Source: Verrucomicrobiota bacterium (GTDB lineage: Bacteria; Verrucomicrobiota; Verrucomicrobiia; Limisphaerales; UBA11320). From it: a stretch of 64,000 nt of DNA. Position numbers and translations under genes: made by a program. The stretch covers positions 1-64,000 of the forward strand of contig JACQFQ010000039.1 in the NCBI GenBank assembly GCA_016199985.1. Reading direction: 5' to 3'. The notes under the pieces were generated by a model that did no database searches, was not told where the DNA came from, and saw only the letters and a list, made by a program, of their open reading frames with translations. Below are positions 1-7,775 of the stretch, one piece after another. Position 1 is the first letter of the stretch; every line of letters begins with the position of its first letter.

Positions 1-1028
1 CCCCAGAGGTTGAGTCTGAGATCCCTGAGGCAGAAGAGGGACAGGGACTGGACGCCGCGCAGGCGTCTGGCGCCGGTCTTTCTCTTGGGTCCGAAGCGGT
101 GGCGATGGGCCTGGAACACGGCTTCAACAAACGCCCTGCTTCCCAGGACTGCGCCATCGGTAAAGTACCTGACCCTGAGCCTGAGATAGTCAACAAGCGG
201 CACGCGTCCCTTGGCCCCGACCACCCGGGCCACCTCCTCCCGGGCGATCCCTTTGCGCAGGGGTTGGCCGGGAGCCTCTAGGGCGCTGTTTTGCTCCCCT
301 TTGCCAAAGAGGCACACCCGATAATCCATGAGCCCCTGGGCCAGGGAGATCGTCTGGGGGTCCAGGCCCCGTAATCCGGCGCTGGCGCGGCGCAGGCCTT
401 CCAGGCAGGCCTTGCTTCCTGCCATGGCCTGGGCGTAGCCCGACCATCGATAGTCCTTGGGGTCGGCCGCCAGGCCCGCGCGAACGCAGTTGAGGTCGAT
501 GTAAGCGGCCACGGTGGCCAGGATCTCGCCAGTGCCCTCGACCAGGACGCTTTTGAAGCGTCCCTCCCACAAAGTGCCCGACCGGTGGTGGGTGAGGTTG
601 AACCACTGGGTGAAGCGCTGCTTGAGGAGCTTCATAAAGGCGCTGAGATTCCACATCCGGGCCAGGACCCGCTCTCGCAGGGCTTGAGCGGCGGCGTGAT
701 GGCCGGCCTGGCGCAAAGCCTCGAGTTGCTGGCGGGTTTTGCGGCCGCCGCCCAGGCCGCAGAGAGCCTCCAGGCGGCGCAGGAGTTCCTCATCGTCGGG
801 GAGGGTCTTGGGGCGTGGAGGGACCTGGACCAGGACGTGAAAGTGATTGGACATGACGCAGAAGGTGACGACATGAACGCCGCAGAAGGCTTGGTATTCG
901 TTGAGATAGGAAACGAACTGGTCCTTCTCGCGGTCGTGGAAGGCGAAGCGGCGGTCTACGACGCGAGAGGTGCAATGATAGAACGCCGAAGGATGGGACT
1001 CAGGCGCTTTGAACCTTGGCAAACGCAT
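1..1028 (-). CDS. REP-associated tyrosine transposase (RAYT, IS200-like Y1 family), 3' end cut by window
   Basis: An open frame runs without a stop from an ATG at 1028 to the left edge, so at least 342 codons are present and the C-terminus is missing. Residues 61-67 read NHFHVLV, the His-hydrophobic-His (HUH) metal-binding motif of Y1 single-strand transposases. Further on come the RAYT signatures GTLWEGRFKS (about 151-160) and YIDLNCVRAGL followed by KDYRWSGY (about 176-198). These enzymes act on short hairpin repeats scattered in the host chromosome and are usually single-copy domesticated genes. The position often held by Tyr in the KQRYxQ helix is Phe here (KQRFTQ, about 136-141); the catalytic Tyr may lie elsewhere, so activity is not certain. 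A cluster of CCTGWCCC repeats starts 87 bases upstream of its start codon, as expected for a RAYT and its substrates. Confidence 0.88.
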   Translation of the reverse strand, partial: MRLPRFKAPESHPSAFYHCTSRVVDRRFAFHDREKDQFVSYLNEYQAFCGVHVVTFCVMSNHFHVLVQVPPRPKTLPDDEELLRRLEALCGLGGGRKTRQQLEALRQAGHHAAAQALRERVLARMWNLSAFMKLLKQRFTQWFNLTHHRSGTLWEGRFKSVLVEGTGEILATVAAYIDLNCVRAGLAADPKDYRWSGYAQAMAGSKACLEGLRRASAGLRGLDPQTISLAQGLMDYRVCLFGKGEQNSALEAPGQPLRKGIAREEVARVVGAKGRVPLVDYLRLRVRYFTDGAVLGSRAFVEAVFQAHRHRFGPKRKTGARRLRGVQSLSLFCLRDLRLNLW

Positions 1029-1416
1029 GGGAGAGAAAAAGCAGAAAGCGGTGGAGGGGGGCAAGAGGAAAGGGAAGAGAAAGCGGAAAAAGTGAAGGCA
1101 GCGATAAAACAGAAGACCTGACCCTTTGTAGCGGCCGGCATAGGGCCGGGCCTGACCCTCTATCCATCTGCCCCGTGTCCATCGGCAACGCGGGCAGGGG
1201 ACAACCATGGGCCTGTCCCTTTGTCATGAGCTGCCTAGTCGAGTCGCGCGAGCGAACGGCCTTGGCTAAGGACCTGTCCCTCTGTTGTTATCGAAATTGA
1301 AACTCAATGACGAGTAGGTCTGGGCGCTCCACGTTCCTGAAGCGGCCGGCGTTTACATGGAGCAAACGAATGACCTGACCCCTCGTCGGGGGGCTGAAAA
1401 CAAAGGACCTGACCCT
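1029..1416. repeat. Array of CCTGWCCC-core repeats upstream of the RAYT gene
   Basis: This 388-base gap has no convincing gene. It holds six copies of an 8-base core, all in the same orientation: CCTGACCC at 1117-1124, 1151-1158, 1374-1381 and 1408-1415, and CCTGTCCC at 1212-1219 and 1273-1280. Most are embedded in a longer consensus, RRRCCTGWCCCTYTRT. The element AGCGGCCGGC also occurs twice, at 1130-1139 and 1341-1350. The core at 1212 is preceded by an inverted match (GGGGACA) that could form a short hairpin. Association of such repeats with a RAYT gene is known for REP-type elements; that these are the substrates of this transposase is inference. Confidence 0.7.
1209..1285 (+). repeat. 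Long direct repeat, copy A (77 bases)
   Basis: This block begins GGGCCTGTCCCTTTGT and ends GGACCTGTCCCTCTGT. It recurs at 3462-3555 with few mismatches and one 17-base length difference. Inside is an imperfect palindrome, GGCCTTGGCTAAGGACC, near the right end. The copies are in direct orientation and bracket the small HTH-like gene and the beta-lactamase-like gene. Each copy consists of two CCTGTCCC cores framing a spacer, a two-unit arrangement reminiscent of the paired REP elements called BIMEs. Confidence 0.8.
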
Positions 1417-1761
1417 TTATCCACCATTGGGGCCGATAAGTTCCACGGTGCGGGGATCGGTAGGGGGCGGGCCAGGCATCTCGACAAAGGTGGGCAGAGA
1501 GGGTGTGGGTTTGGATTTTCGGCGGAGTCCCAAACGGCGTTGAAGATCGTAATAGTTGAGTTTGAGGGCTGTGGCGGTTGAGGAGAGACCCTGGAGACGT
1601 GCCAAGGAGGCGGCTGCCTTCCAGATCAGCTCGGGGATCCGGTCACCGGGGCGACGCGTGCTTCGCCAGCTGTTGAGCTGTTCCGCCAAGTCGTCAAGAG
1701 CGTCGCAAGCCGCGGGGAGGAGCGCGCCCTTCGTAGATCGTGTTTGCATCGTTCGCCGCAT
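1417..1761 (-). CDS. Small HTH-like protein of the transposase/integrase-associated type
   Basis: A 114-residue protein starting at ATG 1761. The middle (about 38-78) reads GDRIPELIWKAAASLARLQG followed by a YYDLQRRL segment. This pattern of a basic lead, 'IPE-W-AA--LA' helix and 'LxxYYxLxRR' helix is seen in small proteins encoded beside transposases and integrases in PVC bacteria and proteobacteria; it looks like a helix-turn-helix DNA-binding fold. No transposase partner is complete here. The stop codon (TAA on this strand, 1417-1419) lies within a CCTGACCC repeat copy, so the last residues may have been set by repeat insertion. Function is unassigned. Confidence 0.5.
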   Translation of the reverse strand: MRRTMQTRSTKGALLPAACDALDDLAEQLNSWRSTRRPGDRIPELIWKAAASLARLQGLSSTATALKLNYYDLQRRLGLRRKSKPTPSLPTFVEMPGPPPTDPRTVELIGPNGG

Positions 1762-1947
1762 AACCTAGCGGGAACTTCAAACCCGGTTACGCACTCTTGC
1801 CGAAGGGACACGAAGGATCGACATCCTACCGGTCGACGCCGTCGATCGGCAAAAGGGCAAGTCCGAATGTAAACGCCAAATGAAGCCTGTGATTGATCCC
1901 CTGTGTGATGCGGCCAAACGTCGGAGCTGAGCATAGTGGCCACGACC

Positions 1948-3180
1948 TCACCGTACGGCTGGCAGTGACGGCTTTTCATACCATGCATCCCTTACGGCAA
2001 TCGCCATCTCCTGGGGATCGTGAGATTCGTAGTTGGTGAGAATGGCCATTACGAGATTGTCGGATGGGACGATCAAAAGGAAGGTTCTGGACATCGGCTG
2101 AGCGCCGCCGTGCATCGCGACCGCTTTGCCGTTGTAGCTCTCGACGGCCCAGCCCAAAGATTGAGGAAGCGCGGTACCGTCGTTCAGCTTCTGCACCGTC
2201 CACATCTGCGCTAATGTTGATGGCGCCATCAGCTTTCCCCTCAGGAGAGCTATCCCGAACCGGCAGAGGTCCGGCGACGTGGAGACCATTCCTCCGCCAG
2301 CCCACTTGTAGCTGATGTCGGAAAAATCGGAATTGCCCACGCTGCCGTCCGTCCGTCGCCTATATCCACGGGTACGGTGTTTGACAATGGCGCGAAGATC
2401 CTCGAGGCCGGAGGCTTTCATTCCGGCGGGCTCGAATACTTTCTGGTCGAGATAGTCCTTAAACGTCAGTCCGCTTGTTGTTTCGACGGCGCGGGCCAGA
2501 AGGCTGAAAGCGTAGGTTGAATAGGTGAACTTCTCGCCCGGCTTGTGGAGAAGCGGGTCGGCGGTGAAGCGCCTTAAGCCGTCCACCACTGATGCCAAGC
2601 GCGTGTAGTTCTCCAATTCGTCCGGCTTGTAATGGCGGATGCCCGAGGTGTGTTTGAGAATGTGACGGGCGGTAATCTGTTCGCCTTTATCGGGAAACTC
2701 GGGGACGTAGGCGCGGATGTCGGCGTCGAGATCGATCTTCCCTGCCTCGACGAGTTGCATGACAGCGACGGCGGTGATTGTTTTACTGACGGAGGCGAGG
2801 CGATTGACGGTTTCCGATTGATAGACCACGTCGTTCTCCAAATCGGCATACCCGAACCCTTGGGCGAAATCGAGCTTGTCGTCTTTAGCAATCGCGACTG
2901 ATGCGCCGGTGATCTTTTTCGCCGCCATATATTTCTCAATCGCGGTGCGAACACGCTCGTGGCGACCGTTGGCGATGGCTGCGGCTTCTTTGGGTTCTTG
3001 GGCCACGAGCTTGCCCGCTTCCTGTCGTGATGGATGTGTCGGTGCGGTGCAGCCCGTCAGAAGAAGAGCAACAACGGTTGCAGTCACTGAACGCGTGGCC
3101 GTGGGCCCACCTTGATATTGAGCCACTGTGCGCGCATCGCGGCGCGCATCGGTGATTTTCAGTTCGGGCTTTGTTTTCAT
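1948..3180 (-). CDS. Beta-lactamase-family serine hydrolase, predicted lipoprotein
   Basis: A 410-residue protein from ATG 3180. A longer reading from a GTG at 3228 adds only 16 unlikely residues. The N-terminus has a hydrophobic stretch ending in LLLTGC, a lipobox with Cys44, so it is probably anchored to a membrane. The class C / PBP4*-like serine hydrolase motifs are visible: SVSK (Ser130, Lys133), a YST at the usual Y-x-N site, and HGG (in AMHGGAQ) near the C-terminus. Such proteins include esterases, D-aminopeptidases and D-Ala carboxypeptidases; true resistance to beta-lactams cannot be claimed. The gene is visibly richer in A/T-ending codons than its neighbours and sits between two long direct repeats, which suggests acquisition. 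Confidence 0.85.
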   Translation of the reverse strand: MKTKPELKITDARRDARTVAQYQGGPTATRSVTATVVALLLTGCTAPTHPSRQEAGKLVAQEPKEAAAIANGRHERVRTAIEKYMAAKKITGASVAIAKDDKLDFAQGFGYADLENDVVYQSETVNRLASVSKTITAVAVMQLVEAGKIDLDADIRAYVPEFPDKGEQITARHILKHTSGIRHYKPDELENYTRLASVVDGLRRFTADPLLHKPGEKFTYSTYAFSLLARAVETTSGLTFKDYLDQKVFEPAGMKASGLEDLRAIVKHRTRGYRRRTDGSVGNSDFSDISYKWAGGGMVSTSPDLCRFGIALLRGKLMAPSTLAQMWTVQKLNDGTALPQSLGWAVESYNGKAVAMHGGAQPMSRTFLLIVPSDNLVMAILTNYESHDPQEMAIAVRDAWYEKPSLPAVR

Positions 3181-3306
3181 GGTTCTCACGATGTCCCATC
3201 TTACCGCTCCCCTCGCCCCCGAAGTCACTCGACCCGGAGGAAACCGGAGTAGTCACGTAACAGTTTTTGATCAGTTCGACTGTTCACTTCACTTTCTGAG
3301 TAGTAC

Positions 3307-3331
3307 CCCTGTCCGGTTAAATCCGACAGGG
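3307..3331. repeat. Inverted repeat CCCTGTC...GACAGGG
   Basis: The left arm CCCTGTC (then a bulged C and GG) pairs with CC-GACAGGG across a six-base TTAAAT loop, giving about nine base pairs. No T-run follows on either strand, so it is not a standard terminator. The arm shares CCTGTCC with the repeat core of the RAYT-associated elements, so it may be a diverged member. Confidence 0.5.
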
Positions 3332-3461
3332 AACACAACGGTGTCGGCGAATCGAGTGTTTTGAAGGAGATTCGCCAAATAGCGATCACGAGACGCGTGT
3401 CAATCTGTTCTGATACTCGCAATAAAGACTCAAGGCGACGGCCAAAATCGGGAACAATTGT

Positions 3462-3555
3462 GGGCCTGTCCCTTTGTCATGAGCTGTCCTTAGTCGTGAG
3501 CTGCCTTGTGGAGCCGCGGGAGCGAACGGCCTTGGCTATGGACCTGTCCCTCTGT
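3462..3555 (+). repeat. Long direct repeat, copy B (94 bases)
   Basis: This is the partner of the block at 1209-1285. It starts GGGCCTGTCCCTTTGT, ends GGACCTGTCCCTCTGT and shares the internal GAGCGAACGGCCTTGGCT. It is 17 bases longer because a TCCTTAGTCGTGAGCTG segment partly duplicates the GAGCTG region. Cores lie at 3465-3472 and 3543-3550. No other sequence between the two copies is shared. Confidence 0.8.
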
Positions 3556-3661
3556 CGTCCCTTTGTTGGTTGGCTGGGGAGGTATTACGGTTGGAGCCCA
3601 TGGCTGGAATGGGCGTGGAATCCTTGGCCTTCGGCTGATCGCGGGAATCCTGATGGACAGC

Positions 3662-3676
3662 GTGGGGGGCTTTGCC
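3662..3676 (+). promoter_or_regulatory. Shine-Dalgarno-like G-run fixing the hydrolase start
   Basis: A GGGGGG run at 3664-3669 lies seven bases before the ATG at 3677. The earlier in-frame starts (3506, 3653) fall within the repeat or lack such a site, and the later ATG at 3689 has no purine run. Confidence 0.45.
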
Positions 3677-5743
3677 ATGCTTCCGCGCATGAGCGCATTC
3701 CCTCCTCCGCTTGCCCACATCCCCTATTCGACGCCCAGGCGCCGCGCTTTCGTCGGGGCGCTTGCCTTCCTTATCTCACTCCAAATCGCGGCGGCCGCGG
3801 CGGAGGACGCGCGCGGTCGTCACGCTGCGGCCACGAATCAGATCCAGCGACTTGCCGCCGAGATGACCGCGAGATGCCTGACGGACGTGCGCACTCGGGA
3901 AGATTGGGAGCGATCGGCAGCGGATAGGCGACGCGAGTTGCTCTACATGCTGGGTCTCGATCCGATGCCTCCCCGGACGCCGCTCCACGCCCGCGTTACT
4001 GGAGTCACGAAACAGGCTGGCTTCACGATTGAGGCCGTCCGGTTCGAGAGCAGCCCGGATTTGCACGTCACCGGAAACTTCTATGTTCCCAATCCCGCCC
4101 CTCATCAGGCCCCCGCCATCCTCTATCTGTGCGGACATTCGCCGGGTCCGCAGGGGGCGAAGGCTCAATATCAGAATCGGATTCAATGGTACGTGGAGCA
4201 TGGCTATTGCCTGCTGGCCCTCGACACCTTGGAGTTCGGCGAGGTTCCCGGGATGCATCATGGGACGCACAATCTCAACCAATGGCATTGGCTTTCGCTA
4301 GGCTACACCCCCGCAGGAACGGAGGTCTGGAACGCCATCAGAGCGCTCGACTGGCTGGAAACCCGACACGAAGTGGACGCAAAACGCATCGGGTTGACAG
4401 GGATCTCGGGTGGAGGAGCGATGACTTGGTATGTGGCGGCCGTCGATGAGCGCGTCGCGGTCGCGGCCCCCTCGTGTTCCACGTTCACGTTCGGCTCCCA
4501 AGCGGCCCACTGGCTCGCGAACGGTCAGTGCGACTGCATCTATTACCATAACGCCTTCCGCTGGGACTTCCCCACGGTGGCCGCCTTGATCGCCCCACGG
4601 CCCTTGATCATCACCAGCGGACAAAGGGACACAATCTTCCCTCCCGACGGATATCACGAGGTGTATCAACGAGGAAAGCGAGTGTTCGATCTCCTCGAAG
4701 GAGGGCCCAGCGAACGCATCCGGGAGGTGGACGCCGACGTCGGACATAGCGATCCGCCGCTGTTTCTTGCCGAGTCGCGTCGCTGGATGAATCGTTGGCT
4801 GAAGGGAGACTCCTCCCCCGTCGCGGAGGATGCCCCGTTACTAAAGCTCGCGCCGGAGAAACTCGTCGCCATCGATCGGTTTCCATCCAATGCGATGAAC
4901 TTTTCCATCCAAGACCAGCTCACACGCCCCGTCCACCTCCAGCGTCCGGCCACATCCGCCGCGTGGACACGGCGGAAGGAATCCGTTCGCGCGCACCTGG
5001 AGAAACATGTGTTTGGGTGGTTTCCCCGGGAGCCCATCCCCTTCGAAACGGAACCATCGAGCGGGAGCGGCGGATGGGGTTCGCTCTATGGCCGCTACAA
5101 GGAATTCACGTTCGCGTCGGAGCCCGGCGTTCGAGTTCGCGTTCAGTGGATCGCTCCTCCCGCTCCCGCGGAAAAAGCGCCGCTGCTCGTCACGGTGAAA
5201 GGGCCGGGAGACAACCTCTACAATTCCGATTTCGATGAGCTCCTTCCTCTGCTGGGGCGCTGTCACGTGATCATCCTGAGCCCGCGCTTCACCGAGACGG
5301 ACATCCCTTCCAAAGAGCGCACTGACATTCAACGAACCTCGGTCTGGGTGGGACGCACCATCGAGGCAATGCAGGTGTGGGATATGATGCGAACGGTGGA
5401 ATGGTCGTTGAAGGATCGCCAGCTGCGTCCCGAGCGAATCGCCCTCTATGGCCGCGGCGCGATGTCCACGCTGACCCTCTACGCGGCGCTCTTCGCCCCG
5501 AAAGTCACCGAGGTCATCCTCAATCGTCCCTCGGCGACCCACTGGAACGAGGCCCCCGCGTTGCTGAATGTGCTGCGAGGAACCGATGTGGCCGAGGTGG
5601 CGGGCCTTCTGGCTCCGCGCGGAATAAAATTCGTGGGCGCGCCTGGGCCGGAGTTCGAACTCACCCAATCGATTTACCGGCTCGAGAAGGCGTCGGATCA
5701 GATTCAACAGGCGCGCAGCCTGCCCGGGGCATTCTTCCGGTAG
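3677..5743 (+). CDS. Secreted tandem alpha/beta hydrolase, acetyl-xylan-esterase-like
   Basis: A 688-residue protein with an N-terminal signal: basic RRR then a hydrophobic run ending in AAAAAED. The first half (about 30-370) is an alpha/beta hydrolase. It has the nucleophile elbow GISGGG (Ser244), a likely acid in SGQRDTIFPP and a His in DVGHSDPP, and resembles acetyl-xylan-esterase / dienelactone-hydrolase relatives common in PVC genomes. The second half (about 420-688) repeats the fold more loosely. Its equivalent elbow reads YGRGAMS, with Gly where the Ser should be, so that half is probably not catalytic. The likely role is removing ester groups from polysaccharides outside the cytoplasm; the substrate is unknown. 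It ends convergent with glmM. Confidence 0.8.
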   Translation: MLPRMSAFPPPLAHIPYSTPRRRAFVGALAFLISLQIAAAAAEDARGRHAAATNQIQRLAAEMTARCLTDVRTREDWERSAADRRRELLYMLGLDPMPPRTPLHARVTGVTKQAGFTIEAVRFESSPDLHVTGNFYVPNPAPHQAPAILYLCGHSPGPQGAKAQYQNRIQWYVEHGYCLLALDTLEFGEVPGMHHGTHNLNQWHWLSLGYTPAGTEVWNAIRALDWLETRHEVDAKRIGLTGISGGGAMTWYVAAVDERVAVAAPSCSTFTFGSQAAHWLANGQCDCIYYHNAFRWDFPTVAALIAPRPLIITSGQRDTIFPPDGYHEVYQRGKRVFDLLEGGPSERIREVDADVGHSDPPLFLAESRRWMNRWLKGDSSPVAEDAPLLKLAPEKLVAIDRFPSNAMNFSIQDQLTRPVHLQRPATSAAWTRRKESVRAHLEKHVFGWFPREPIPFETEPSSGSGGWGSLYGRYKEFTFASEPGVRVRVQWIAPPAPAEKAPLLVTVKGPGDNLYNSDFDELLPLLGRCHVIILSPRFTETDIPSKERTDIQRTSVWVGRTIEAMQVWDMMRTVEWSLKDRQLRPERIALYGRGAMSTLTLYAALFAPKVTEVILNRPSATHWNEAPALLNVLRGTDVAEVAGLLAPRGIKFVGAPGPEFELTQSIYRLEKASDQIQQARSLPGAFFR

Positions 5744-5762
5744 CCCGGATTTCCCGTTTTTG
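5736..5762 (+). terminator. Possible short terminator after the hydrolase gene
   Basis: TCCGG (5736-5740) and CCGGA (5745-5749) form a five-pair stem whose loop contains the TAG stop. TTTCCCGTTTTTG follows. The stem is short and the T-tract is interrupted, so this is a weak call. It lies where two converging transcripts meet. Confidence 0.3.
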
Positions 5763-5798
5763 TGGAACGAGCGGTTGGCGCGGGAACCGACGCCCTCG

Positions 5799-7196
5799 TC
5801 AGGGCGCCTCGATGCCGACCTGCGCGCGAATGCTGTCCGCGATCCGCTTGGACCACGCGTCGAGCATGGAGGAGTCGCGGCCTTCGATCAGCAGACGGGC
5901 CTTGGGCTCGGTGCCGGAGTATCGCAGCAGGACGCGGCCGCCGTCCGGCTTGACCGCGGCTTCGGCTTGGGCGACCAGATCCAGGACGCCGCTGATCTGT
6001 TCGAAGGGCTTTTTCTCGCGCACGCGGATGTTGGTGACTCGTTGTGGATACCGGCTCCAGCAGGCTGCGAGCTTGGACAGAGGGACCTGCTTGGTTTTCA
6101 TGATCCGAAGGATCTGGAGCGCGGCGACGAGGCCGTCTCCGGTGGTGCTGTACTCTCCAAAGATCAGGTGACCGCTCTGCTCCCCGCCGAAATTGTACCC
6201 GCTGCGAAGCATTTCATCGATCACATGCTTGTCGCCCACAGGGGTTCTGACCACCCGGGCGCCCACCTTCTGCATGGTGGCATCCAATCCCGCGTTGCTC
6301 ATGACGGTGGCCACGACGGTCTTCCGGGCGAGGTTTCCTTCCGCAAGGAGGTCCAGGGCCGCGATCGCCATGATGTCGTCGCCGTCGATGAGGTTGCCCT
6401 TCTCGTCGCACAACAACACGCGGTCGGCGTCGCCGTCATGGGCCACGCCAATGTCCGCGCGATGCTCGCGCACCTTCTGGCACATGAGCTCTGGGCACAT
6501 GGAGCCGCACTCCTTGTTGATGTTGGTGCCATCGGGCTGGTTTCCAATGACGAAAACTTCGGCGCCCAGCTCGCGCAGGACGCAGGGCGAAGACTTGTAG
6601 GCCGCGCCGTGGCCGCAATCGAGCACCACGCGAAGACCTTCGAGCGTCAGGCCGCGGGGGATCGACGCTTTCGCGAACTCGATGTAACGGCCCAGCGCGT
6701 CGTCGATCCGGACGGCTTTGCCGATCGAATCCGCGGTGGGGCGGATCGACTCGATGGCGCCGCTGAAGACGAGCTGCTCAATCTCCGCCTCGATGGTGTC
6801 CGCGAGCTTGTAGCCGTCCGGCCCGAAGAACTTGATGCCGTTGTCATCGTAAGGATTGTGGGAGGCGGTGATCACGATACCGGCGTCCGCGCGCAGGCTT
6901 CGCGTGACGTAGGCGACTCCCGGCGTGGGCAGCGGACCGATAAAGAGCACGTCCACGCCCATCGACAGAACGCCCGAGGAGATGGCGTTCTCGAGCATGT
7001 ATCCGGAGAGCCGGGTGTCCTTCCCGATGACGATCTTGTGGCGAGCATGACCACGCGCCTGGGATTCGAGCTTCTTGAACACGTGTCCGGCCGACCGCCC
7101 CAATCGGAGCGCGGTTTCGGCTGTGACGGGCTCGACGTTTGCGGTGCCGCGGACGCCGTCGGTTCCGAAAATTTTTGGGTTCGGCTTCATGGTCAT
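5799..7196 (-). CDS. glmM: Phosphoglucosamine mutase GlmM
   Basis: This enzyme converts glucosamine-6-phosphate to glucosamine-1-phosphate for UDP-GlcNAc, feeding peptidoglycan and lipid A. The alpha-D-phosphohexomutase landmarks are present in order: FGTDGVRGTAN at the N-terminus, the phosphoserine loop ITASHNPYDDNG (Ser at about 112), the metal site DGDADR, and the C-terminal phosphate-binding RYSGTEPKARLLIEG. The length of 465 residues is usual. ATGs at 7223, 7196 and 7190 are all possible; the family normally has few residues before FGTDG, so 7196 or 7190 is preferred. It is last in the folP-cdaA-cdaR-glmM order, 123 bases after cdaR. In Firmicutes GlmM binds and restrains CdaA; the same neighbourhood here suggests a similar link. 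Confidence 0.96.
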   Translation of the reverse strand: MTMKPNPKIFGTDGVRGTANVEPVTAETALRLGRSAGHVFKKLESQARGHARHKIVIGKDTRLSGYMLENAISSGVLSMGVDVLFIGPLPTPGVAYVTRSLRADAGIVITASHNPYDDNGIKFFGPDGYKLADTIEAEIEQLVFSGAIESIRPTADSIGKAVRIDDALGRYIEFAKASIPRGLTLEGLRVVLDCGHGAAYKSSPCVLRELGAEVFVIGNQPDGTNINKECGSMCPELMCQKVREHRADIGVAHDGDADRVLLCDEKGNLIDGDDIMAIAALDLLAEGNLARKTVVATVMSNAGLDATMQKVGARVVRTPVGDKHVIDEMLRSGYNFGGEQSGHLIFGEYSTTGDGLVAALQILRIMKTKQVPLSKLAACWSRYPQRVTNIRVREKKPFEQISGVLDLVAQAEAAVKPDGGRVLLRYSGTEPKARLLIEGRDSSMLDAWSKRIADSIRAQVGIEAP

Positions 7197-7319
7197 GGGA
7201 GAGGACGATTCGATGAGACGCATTGTGAGCTGAAAGAAAGTGGGTGTAATCGGATTGCTAGTCTATCTGAGAGCGGCCATAGGGCCTGCCAGTCGCCCCA
7301 TCGACGGGGCGGAGGCGGC

Positions 7320-7766
7320 TTAACCGGGCGGTGGAGTCGACGGCGCGATGCCTTTCAGGCGAACCGAGTGGGGCATGATGTGGGTGCAGCGCAAGTTCGA
7401 CGGGGCCAGAACTTGCACGGGGTAGATCCCCCGGGGATCGGGGGGGCCGCCGGTTTCAATAAAAGCTGTCAGCTCTTTCGTGTCCATCGCGCTGATCCTT
7501 CCAGGATCGCCCTCCATCGTCACCACCACTTTGGCGGGGAGGGCGAAGAGACTCTGATAATTCGTGCCCTCCCAGCGAATCTCGACGGGCAATTCGAATT
7601 GGCGCGGCACTTTGGCGCGCCTGAATAATTCATCGGCAGTTTCCTCGCTCTGATAAACCTGACGGTTCTCCTTCTCCAGGGTGGCTTGAACCGTCAACCA
7701 GATCAGTGTGGCGAGGACCAGCGAGGTCAGCTTGAGCCAGAAGTGCTTGAAAAACAGGTCGCGCAT
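7320..7766 (-). CDS. cdaR: CdaR-like protein with YbbR-type domain
   Basis: A 148-residue protein with an N-terminal membrane segment (about 12-28, WLKLTSLVLATLIWLTV) followed by a beta-rich extracytoplasmic part. In other bacteria CdaR (YbbR) is the membrane partner and regulator of the diadenylate cyclase CdaA. Here it is far shorter than the four-domain Bacillus protein and has room for one to one and a half YbbR repeats. It starts nine bases after the cdaA stop, so the two are probably translated together. The assignment rests on the membrane-plus-beta layout and above all on position between cdaA and glmM. Confidence 0.8.
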   Translation of the reverse strand: MRDLFFKHFWLKLTSLVLATLIWLTVQATLEKENRQVYQSEETADELFRRAKVPRQFELPVEIRWEGTNYQSLFALPAKVVVTMEGDPGRISAMDTKELTAFIETGGPPDPRGIYPVQVLAPSNLRCTHIMPHSVRLKGIAPSTPPPG

Positions 7767-7775
7767 GGACTTGGA

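Larger units (their letters stand above)
3181..3676. other. Non-coding gap with an inverted repeat and repeat copy B
   Basis: There is no convincing gene in this 496-base gap. It contains the hairpin at 3307-3331 and the long direct repeat at 3462-3555. The reading frame of the downstream hydrolase stays open back to 3506, but that extension translates the repeat itself and is not believed. Upstream regulatory signals for the beta-lactamase-like gene must lie at 3181-3300; no sigma-70 hexamer pair is convincing there. Confidence 0.6.

Noticed and set aside
3506..3676. N-terminal extension of the alpha/beta hydrolase
   Set aside because: It translates the direct repeat at 3462-3555 and unrelated sequence with no signal-peptide logic; the ATG at 3677 has a G-run before it and leads into a normal signal peptide.
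5790..5807. CGCCCT-CGTC-AGGGCG hairpin over the glmM stop
   Set aside because: The stem is good but no T-run follows on the minus strand, so it was not called as a terminator.
5760..7628. 622-codon plus-strand frame opposite glmM
   Set aside because: It is an antisense shadow of glmM and cdaR, arising from high GC codon bias; it lacks any recognisable motif.
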